Origin: Allobosea sp. WAO
GTDB lineage: Bacteria; Pseudomonadota; Alphaproteobacteria; Rhizobiales; Beijerinckiaceae
Direction: 5' to 3'
Assembly (NCBI RefSeq): GCF_001509835.1
Contig: NZ_JXTJ01000008.1
Coordinates: 1-64,000 of the forward strand
DNA: 64,000 nucleotides
Position numbers and translations under genes: made by a program. Below, piece by piece: positions 59,400 to 64,000 of the stretch. How positions within the stretch are numbered: the stretch's first letter is position 1; each line of letters begins with the position of its first letter. Under the pieces are notes generated by a model. It had not been told where the DNA came from. It saw nothing but the letters and a program-made list of their open reading frames with translations, and searched no databases.

Positions 59400-59984
59400 A
59401 TGTGTGCTCAGCGGATTTTGCGTTCCGGCCCGGGAGCCGATGTCGTCAGGAGCCGTCCGCCGAGGCGGGTGGACGAAAGGCAGGGCGCGCTTGACCTCGA
59501 TCTTCCAGCAGCAGCCCCGGGAGAAACCCGGGCCGAACAAACGATCTATCGGCTGGCCCGAGAGGTTGCGGAACTCCGCATGAAGCTCGCGGGTGCGGGG
59601 GCAACCTCAACAAGCGCCGAGGGGGCGACCTATCGAGCCTATACTTCGGCCCACGGTTGGGCCGACACGGTCGATCCCATTGCTCTACTGGCGCATGGAT
59701 TTGCTGCCCGACTGGCCCGGGTGAAATGCATCCGAACGCTGGGCCCCGCGGGGGACGCCCTTGAAGACGATGCGCGTGCGGTGAATGCCCACATCGCCAT
59801 GATAGCGGAAGAAGCCGACAACCTGATCACGGCGCTGATCGGGGACGCAGAGAGCGCTGGGCTGGAGGCGACCGGCGCATGGATGAAGCTCCCGCTGGTC
59901 GAGTGCCGGAAGTTCGAGGCGATCGAGCGCGACCCGGATCTCGACAGGGCCGACGACATCCAGGACGACAAGCTTAACTCTTGA
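59400..59984 (+). CDS. Hypothetical stress-region protein
   Basis: A 194-residue protein from the ATG at 59400 (GAGGAG upstream). The N-terminal 60 residues are Arg/Pro-rich and probably disordered; the rest is helical (TIYRLAREVAELRMKLAG, AFAA-type patterns around HGFAARLARVKCIRTLGP and HIAMIAEEADNLITALIGDA). No family recognised. A perfect GGAAC-N16-CGTT promoter lies directly upstream, so it should be a general stress gene. Confidence 0.55.
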   Translation: MCAQRILRSGPGADVVRSRPPRRVDERQGALDLDLPAAAPGETRAEQTIYRLAREVAELRMKLAGAGATSTSAEGATYRAYTSAHGWADTVDPIALLAHGFAARLARVKCIRTLGPAGDALEDDARAVNAHIAMIAEEADNLITALIGDAESAGLEATGAWMKLPLVECRKFEAIERDPDLDRADDIQDDKLNS

Positions 59985-60099
59985 GGCGCCGGCTTCAGCC
60001 GACGGCCAGTTGCGTGGTGACGCGTATGGTGAGATGGCCAGCTTCACGTCGCGCATTGAAAGCGGGCTGGCCGGCGGAATGTTACGGAGTGCTCCGGCG

Positions 60100-60900
60100 T
60101 CAGCCCTGAAGGGTCTTGTCCGCCTGCAGGCTTTTCTTCAGGGCGTCGAACAGGTTGACGACATTGGCCGGCCGCCCCTTCTCGCCGGCGTCGGCGGATT
60201 TGCGCGAGCCCTTGCGCTTCTTCGAGGCGATCAGCTTGAGCAAGTGCTCCTGGACCGGGTCCTGGACCATTTCGGTTGACCAGTCTTGCGTCTTGGTGGC
60301 GATGAATTGCTGCGCAAGCGCGAGAAGCTCCGGCGCAGGCTTTTCCTTGTCGATCCCGCTGAAGTAATTCTTCTCGTCACGGACTTCGTCGCCGTAGCGC
60401 AGCGTCCAGAGGACGATGCCGTTGTCCCGCGGCTCGATCATCACTGCCCGCTCGCGTCGGTAGAGGACGACGCGCGAGATCCCGATCATTTTCGTCGCCG
60501 CCATGGCGTCGCGGATGACGGAGAAGGCCTCTTCGCCGACCTCGTCGTCGGGAACGAGGTAGTGGGGGCTGTCGAGATAGATCCAGGGGATAGAGTCGCG
60601 CGGGACGAAGGCGTCGATATCGATTGTTCGCACGGTATCGAGCCTGACCGCCTCGAGTTCCTCGTCCTCGACTATGACAAGTCGCCCGGCTTCGGCCTCG
60701 TAGCCCTTGGCCTGGTCGTCTGCCTCGACTGGCTTGCCACTCTCAGCGTCGACGTAACGGCTCAACACGCGATTGCCGGTGTGCCTGTTCAGGGTGTGAA
60801 AGCGCACCTTCTCGCTCTCGGATGTGGCCGGGCTCATGGCGACGGGGCAGGTGACCAGTGAGAGCTTGAGATAGCCCTTCCAATAGGTGCGGGCGGGCAT
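60100..60900 (-). CDS. ku: Ku protein (non-homologous end joining), copy 1
   Basis: A 266-residue bacterial Ku homologue: TYWKGYLKLSLVTCPVAMSP, FHTLNRHTGNRVLSRYVDAE, then PWIYLDSPHYLVPDDEVGEE, a strand core with AVMIEPRDNGIVLWTLRYGD, and a Lys/Arg-rich C-terminus (KLIASKKRKGSRKSADAGEK). Ku dimers hold broken DNA ends and recruit ligase LigD; no ligD is in the window. Divergent from the second Ku across a 126-base shared control region. Confidence 0.9.
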   Translation of the reverse strand: MPARTYWKGYLKLSLVTCPVAMSPATSESEKVRFHTLNRHTGNRVLSRYVDAESGKPVEADDQAKGYEAEAGRLVIVEDEELEAVRLDTVRTIDIDAFVPRDSIPWIYLDSPHYLVPDDEVGEEAFSVIRDAMAATKMIGISRVVLYRRERAVMIEPRDNGIVLWTLRYGDEVRDEKNYFSGIDKEKPAPELLALAQQFIATKTQDWSTEMVQDPVQEHLLKLIASKKRKGSRKSADAGEKGRPANVVNLFDALKKSLQADKTLQG

Positions 60901-60933
60901 GGCGACACAACTCCACTTCGAAACTCCGGAGTC

Positions 60934-60958
60934 AATGCGGATGGATCGATAGAGTTCC
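60934..60958 (-). promoter_or_regulatory. EcfG-like promoter of the leftward Ku gene
   Basis: On the minus strand GGAAC-N16-CATT, the -10 being one base off CGTT and 34 bases from the start at 60900. Its -35 is one arm of the palindrome 60954-60972. Confidence 0.5.
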
Positions 60959-60967
60959 CGCCGCGCG

Positions 60968-60992
60968 GGAACCATCCGGCCCGGGTTGAATT
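60968..60992 (+). promoter_or_regulatory. EcfG-like promoter of the rightward Ku gene
   Basis: On the plus strand GGAAC-N16-AATT, 35 bases from the start at 61027. The -35 is the other arm of the palindrome. The -10 is weaker than consensus. Confidence 0.45.
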
Positions 60993-61026
60993 GAATCGCT
61001 CGGGTTGCGTTGTGGAGTTGCGGGTC

Positions 61027-61866
61027 ATGGTTGCCGCGCGAGCGAACTGGAAGGGCTATCTGAAGTTCGGGGAAATCAGTTGCCCGGTCGCGCTCTACAC
61101 CGGCGCGAGCACCTCAGAACGGATCTCGTTCCACACCGTCAACCGCGATACCGGCCATCGGGTGCGCCGGGAATTTGTCGACCCTGTCACCGGGGAGCCG
61201 GTCGAGCGCGAAGACCAGATCAAGGGTTTCGAGATTGATACGGACCGCTATGTGGAGGTCGAGCCCGAAGAGATCGCAAACGCGATCCCGGACAGCAAAA
61301 AGCTATTGGCGGTTGCGGGCTTCATCCCCTGCAGCGAGATCGACACGGTTTTCTTCGACAAGCCCTATTACCTCGCCCCATCCGGCCAGATCGGCGAGGA
61401 CGCCTTTGCCGTGATCCGTGAGGCGCTGCGGGCCAGCAAGGTCGGCGCCTTGGCCCACGCGGTGCTGTTCCGACGGTATCGCGCTGTGATGATACGGGCC
61501 CAGGGCCTGGGTCTTGTCGCTCACACTCTCAATTTCGACTACGAGGTCCGGTCCGCGGCCGAGGCGTTCGATGAGATTCCCAGGCTCAAGATCAAGAAGG
61601 AGATGCTCGAGCTCGCCAAGCACATCATCGCGACGAAGAAGGGGGAGTTTGACCCGTCGAAATTCGATGATCGGTATGAAGCAGCCGTAGCGGAACTGGT
61701 GAAGGCGAAGCTCGCCGGCAAGCCTGTGAAGGTCGCCCCGAAGGCCAGGGCGCCGAAGGTCGTCGATCTCATGGAAGCCCTCCGAGCGAGCGTCGGTGCG
61801 GCTCCGGCTCCAGCCAACAAGACCCGTTCCCGCAAAGGCGCGACCGATCTCAAAAAGGCGAGCTAG
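61027..61866 (+). CDS. ku: Ku protein, copy 2
   Basis: A 279-residue Ku homologue: NWKGYLKFGEISCPVALYTG, FHTVNRDTGHRVRREFVDPV, DTVFFDKPYYLAPSGQIGED, AVMIRAQGLGLVAHTLNFDY, and a Lys-rich tail (VKVAPKARAPKVVDLMEALR, NKTRSRKGATDL). It differs widely from copy 1, so it is an old paralogue and not a recent duplication. Multiple Ku genes with specialised roles are known in Rhizobiales. Starts at ATG 61027. Confidence 0.9.
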   Translation: MVAARANWKGYLKFGEISCPVALYTGASTSERISFHTVNRDTGHRVRREFVDPVTGEPVEREDQIKGFEIDTDRYVEVEPEEIANAIPDSKKLLAVAGFIPCSEIDTVFFDKPYYLAPSGQIGEDAFAVIREALRASKVGALAHAVLFRRYRAVMIRAQGLGLVAHTLNFDYEVRSAAEAFDEIPRLKIKKEMLELAKHIIATKKGEFDPSKFDDRYEAAVAELVKAKLAGKPVKVAPKARAPKVVDLMEALRASVGAAPAPANKTRSRKGATDLKKAS

Positions 61867-61930
61867 GTATCAAGAACGCAACGTTCAGGGAGCGTAAGAT
61901 CGCCGGCTCGTCCGCGACGAAGGCCACATC

Positions 61931-61965
61931 GCTCGGTCCCGCTCGCGCGGGGCCGAGCGTTCTTT
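61931..61965 (+). terminator. Intrinsic terminator, recurring type
   Basis: GCTCGG / CCGAGC around TCCCGCTCGCGCGGGG, then GTTCTTT, 65 bases after the Ku stop. Confidence 0.55.
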
Positions 61966-61972
61966 GTTGGCG

Positions 61973-61997
61973 GGAACTTCTCAGTCAGCGGACTGTT
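61973..61997 (+). promoter_or_regulatory. EcfG-type promoter candidate
   Basis: GGAAC at 61973-61977 followed after 16-17 bases by TGTTG, just upstream of the gene at 62018. The -10 overlaps the leader, which makes the mRNA start very close to the ribosome site. Confidence 0.4.
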
Positions 61998-62017
61998 GCC
62001 TCCCAAAGGAGGCCTTC

Positions 62018-62275
62018 ATGAAGGACAAATCCATCACTCCGGCCGGAAGCGGTTCGCCCGGTCGGCATGAGACACCGCGCCGACCCGGCCAGCCCGGAGA
62101 GCAGGATCAGCGACGAGCTGGCCCCAGTCCGGAGTCGCAACACCCAACTGGGCCGCATGCTCCGTACGAAGGCTACGAGAGCGACGGCGCCGCAGCCATC
62201 AAGCACGAAACTGCTGGGCAAAATGCCGAGGCAAATGCCCAGCCTAACCAACCTACAAGGGGTCGTCCCCGCTGA
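62018..62275 (+). CDS. Small disordered hydrophilic protein
   Basis: An 85-residue protein, Gly/Pro/Gln/Arg-rich (GSGSPGRHETPRRPGQPGEQ) with no hydrophobic core, like small stress-induced hydrophilins. The ribosome site AAAGGAGG is excellent. Probably a general stress gene; role inferred from composition only. Confidence 0.55.
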   Translation: MKDKSITPAGSGSPGRHETPRRPGQPGEQDQRRAGPSPESQHPTGPHAPYEGYESDGAAAIKHETAGQNAEANAQPNQPTRGRPR

Positions 62276-62516
62276 CCGGTCCGTCATCTGTATGGGAACA
62301 GTCGGGGCCACCTCCTTTTTCTCGAGCTCTGCGGCGGACGGCTTGCGCCGCGCGTCTTTCCGCTTCGACTCTTTCGGCCTCGATGAGCCGATCGAGTGTC
62401 TGAGTGATTGGGTTGTGGGGACTACGTCGGCCGGGCGTGGCAATCATGAGTTTCAGCCTTTGTGTTTCCGAGCGCATTGCGGGGGCGCTGCGCACAAGCA
62501 AACGGTCGCCAATCAA
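62253..62516 (-). CDS. Small hypothetical protein, TTG start
   Basis: An 87-residue frame whose TTG overlaps the stop of the gene at 62513, with a helical Arg/Ala/Glu-rich core (DRLIEAERVEAERRAAQAVR). No ribosome site, but the tight overlap supports coupling. An ATG at 62477 is an alternative start. Its last 23 bases overlap the end of 62018-62275. Confidence 0.4.
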   Translation of the reverse strand: MIGDRLLVRSAPAMRSETQRLKLMIATPGRRSPHNPITQTLDRLIEAERVEAERRAAQAVRRRAREKGGGPDCSHTDDGPVSGDDPL

Positions 62517-62773
62517 GCGGCGGCGTCTTCTTGCGCAAGGACGCGGCCCGCGACGGCTAGGTACCTGTCGCTATGATGAGTGATGGCGACGATCACGCTG
62601 GTGCCGTCGTCGCAGACGACGTAGAGGCGGCCGAGGAAAGCCGCTGGATCAACGGTGGCGGTATCGCAAAACAGATAGCCCGCCCGCTGGTCGTCATAGT
62701 CGGCGGCAAATTGATAGTTGAGCGGAATCCGGCGCCCGTCGCGCAGGAGAAGCATCCCATTTCCGGTAATCAT
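62513..62773 (-). CDS. Small hypothetical protein
   Basis: An 86-residue protein with GGAGAC 6 bases before the ATG at 62773. Beta-rich (GMLLLRDGRRIPLNYQFAAD, LYVVCDDGTSVIVAITHHSD). Co-transcribed with the following small gene. No family recognised. Confidence 0.55.
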   Translation of the reverse strand: MITGNGMLLLRDGRRIPLNYQFAADYDDQRAGYLFCDTATVDPAAFLGRLYVVCDDGTSVIVAITHHSDRYLAVAGRVLAQEDAAA

Positions 62774-62966
62774 AGCGTGTCTCCGCCTAGCGACTTCAAT
62801 GCGAGCCGCGGCGGTCATTTCCAAAAGCGGCATGGAGACAACTGCGATGGTATAGGACGCTAGGCGTTCGGGTAATGCAAATCACTTCTTGGAGTGGGGA
62901 GCGGCATGCACTCGCCGTAGGCCTGCGTCGCTCAATCTCCGCTCTGCCGCCGCATAGGCAGCCAAT

Positions 62967-62995
62967 AAAAAAGGCCAAGCGTTGAGCCTGGCCTT
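62967..62995 (-). terminator. Intrinsic terminator of the cold-shock gene
   Basis: On the minus strand AAGGCCAGGC-TCAAC-GCTTGGCCTT followed by a T run, 63 bases past the cspA-type stop. Confidence 0.75.
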
Positions 62996-63057
62996 CTGGG
63001 CAATCATCTGTCGGTGATGCCAGTACATCCGTGGCCATCACCAACAAGACATTTCGA

Positions 63058-63267
63058 TTACGCCGCCTGAAGCTGCTCGGCGGCCATCTTGCCCGACTTG
63101 TTATCGCGAGCGACTTCGAAGCCGAGCTTCTGGCCTTCCTGCAGATCACGCATTCCAGCGCGCTCGACAGCCGAGATGTGAACAAACACATCCTGGCCGC
63201 CGTCGTCGGGCTGAATGAACCCGAACCCCTTGGTGGAATTGAACCATTTCACTGTGCCGGTGGTCAT
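63058..63267 (-). CDS. Cold-shock domain protein (CspA family)
   Basis: A 69-residue single-stranded nucleic-acid-binding protein: [20 protein letters not shown] with RNP1 (KGFGFI), then [13 protein letters not shown] with RNP2 (VFVHI). The start at 63267 has AGGAGGG about 8 bases upstream. RNA chaperone for cold or general stress. The AT-rich DNA to its right holds its long leader. Confidence 0.9.
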   Translation of the reverse strand: MTTGTVKWFNSTKGFGFIQPDDGGQDVFVHISAVERAGMRDLQEGQKLGFEVARDNKSGKMAAEQLQAA

Positions 63268-63703
63268 GAAAAACCCTCCTTTTGGCAAGACCTGTCGTTC
63301 ACCAAACAGGAAGTTCGGTGAATTCAGAACGATTTCGAAAGGGGGAGATCATCAGAGCCGCGTCGGAACGCGAAAATAACAACAGCCAACCAACAAATAT
63401 CGACAGGCGACAACTTAGCGTCGACGATTCTGAATGTCAATTAATATTATTCATTCGGCGAATATAATTGAGAAAATTCTAGTGCGTGGCACTCATTTTA
63501 CATGCGATTGGCTAAGTGAACGCTTCACCGGCAATGTCCGAAAAAGCAGCGTTCAGGCGGGGCGCGAAGGCGAGGAACCGCGAGCCCCATAGTGCGTTTT
63601 GACGACGGCGCTCCTCAGCCCCTTTTGAGCGCCGCGCCTGCCGCCCTGCTCGGGCTGCTTGGAGGAGTCGGCAGACGCTCTGTGTCGCGTTGGGTGGCGT
63701 GTC
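63268..63703. other. Leader of the cold-shock gene and remnant-containing gap
   Basis: About 430 bases. The part next to cspA (63300-63480) is unusually AT-rich, as expected for its promoter and a long structured leader. The remaining part holds the fragment at 63521-63592. Confidence 0.4.
63521..63592 (+). pseudogene. C-terminal fragment of the 49521-type gene
   Basis: The 24 codons before TAG at 63590-63592 match the last 24 codons of the gene at 49521-49793 base by base apart from scattered changes, with no start codon or upstream half. Leftover of a module duplication. Confidence 0.6.
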
Positions 63704-63955
63704 ATGGAAACAGATCGCGTGGAAATCATCGCTAGGGCGCTTTGCCGGTCGGTCGGGTTCGATCCGGACGCCCTTCTTCCTCCTGAAATGCACTGTGCGC
63801 TGATGTCGCCGGCGCGAGAGCCGTTGCCGGCTTGGCAGCGTTTCAAACGTGCTGCGGAGGTCTATTGCGATGCGAGGGTTTATGAACTGGCGTCCGAGCC
63901 AGTAAAACGACCTGCCGTCTCATCAGTTGATGAGGGGCAGGTGTCGCGACCTTGA
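63704..63955 (+). CDS. Small hypothetical protein, paralogue of 49912
   Basis: An 83-residue protein starting METDRVEIIARALCRSVGFD, with MSPAREPLPAWQRFKRAAEV shared with the gene at 49912. It carries an extra C-terminus. Follows the fragment at 63521 in the same order as in the first module copy. Confidence 0.5.
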   Translation: METDRVEIIARALCRSVGFDPDALLPPEMHCALMSPAREPLPAWQRFKRAAEVYCDARVYELASEPVKRPAVSSVDEGQVSRP

Positions 63956-64000
63956 CGTGTTTCATAGTCTTCGATCGCTGCTGAAAAGGCCTGCAACGTC
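63880..64000 (-). CDS. HigA-N-terminus-like small protein, copy 3 (partial, cut by the window edge)
   Basis: On the minus strand the frame entering from the right edge reads TLQAFSAAIEDYETRQGRDT and ends at TAA 63880-63882. It matches the C-terminal half of the proteins at 50158 and 59023 (AFSAAIEAYE). Its 3' end overlaps the plus-strand gene at 63704 by 76 bases. Confidence 0.5.
   Translation of the reverse strand, partial: TLQAFSAAIEDYETRQGRDTCPSSTDETAGRFTGSDASS

Noticed and set aside
62796-63191. 131-codon minus-strand frame over the cold-shock gene
   Set aside because: Wrong frame relative to the clear CspA protein; crosses its terminator.

Overview
The window looks like the chromosome of a high-GC alphaproteobacterium, most likely of the Hyphomicrobiales (Rhizobiales). 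The evidence is two Ku genes, a DUF982 gene, a pair of so-called PhnA-like membrane proteins, a DUF892 ferritin-like protein, and promoters of the alphaproteobacterial general stress sigma factor type (GGAAC-N16-CGTT). Genus cannot be fixed from the sequence alone. Everything here is accessory DNA: a defence locus, a nearly complete siphovirus-type prophage, and a stress and small-gene region.

Region 1 (about 0.2-9.3 kb) is a candidate defence island. Two minus-strand genes (a YaaC-like protein and a protein with a winged-helix-like C-terminus) face away from a plus-strand cluster of five. These are an unrecognised 200-residue protein, a broken caspase-like peptidase gene, a protein with an Abi_C-type C-terminus and a HEPN-like RNPEAH motif, a DUF1837/HamA-like PD-(D/E)xK nuclease, and a 1207-residue HamB-like DExH helicase. 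The last two are a Hachiman-like (or AbpAB-like) pair; the genes in front of them are not part of the two-gene Hachiman I know.

Region 2 (about 9.6-47 kb) is a prophage. A minus-strand cassette of about 16 small, often overlapping genes (including a polyvalent-type protein with an NPPF methyltransferase) ends at a divergent control region with an inverted repeat and an XRE repressor. The plus strand then runs HNH nuclease, small and large terminase, protease-capsid fusion, glycosyltransferase-like gene, portal, a repeat-rich carbohydrate-binding protein, connector and neck proteins, tail tube, tail chaperones (with a lambda-type GGGAAAG slippery site), tape measure, tail-tip and fibre proteins, amidase endolysin and three small lysis-type membrane genes. 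No integrase, excisionase or replication gene was found.

Region 3 (about 47-64 kb) holds short orphan genes, a RhuM-family gene, a Nif11-like peptide gene, an envelope and stress set (general-stress-17M-like protein, PepSY-like protein, PHB-depolymerase-type esterase, two paralogous PhnA-like membrane proteins flanking a DUF892 protein), divergent Ku genes for non-homologous end joining, and a cold-shock protein. GGAAC-type promoters precede several of these, suggesting common control by the general stress response. A small module of short genes occurs up to three times (about 49.5-50.5, 59.0-59.3 and 63.5-64.0 kb), and several similar intrinsic terminators punctuate the region.
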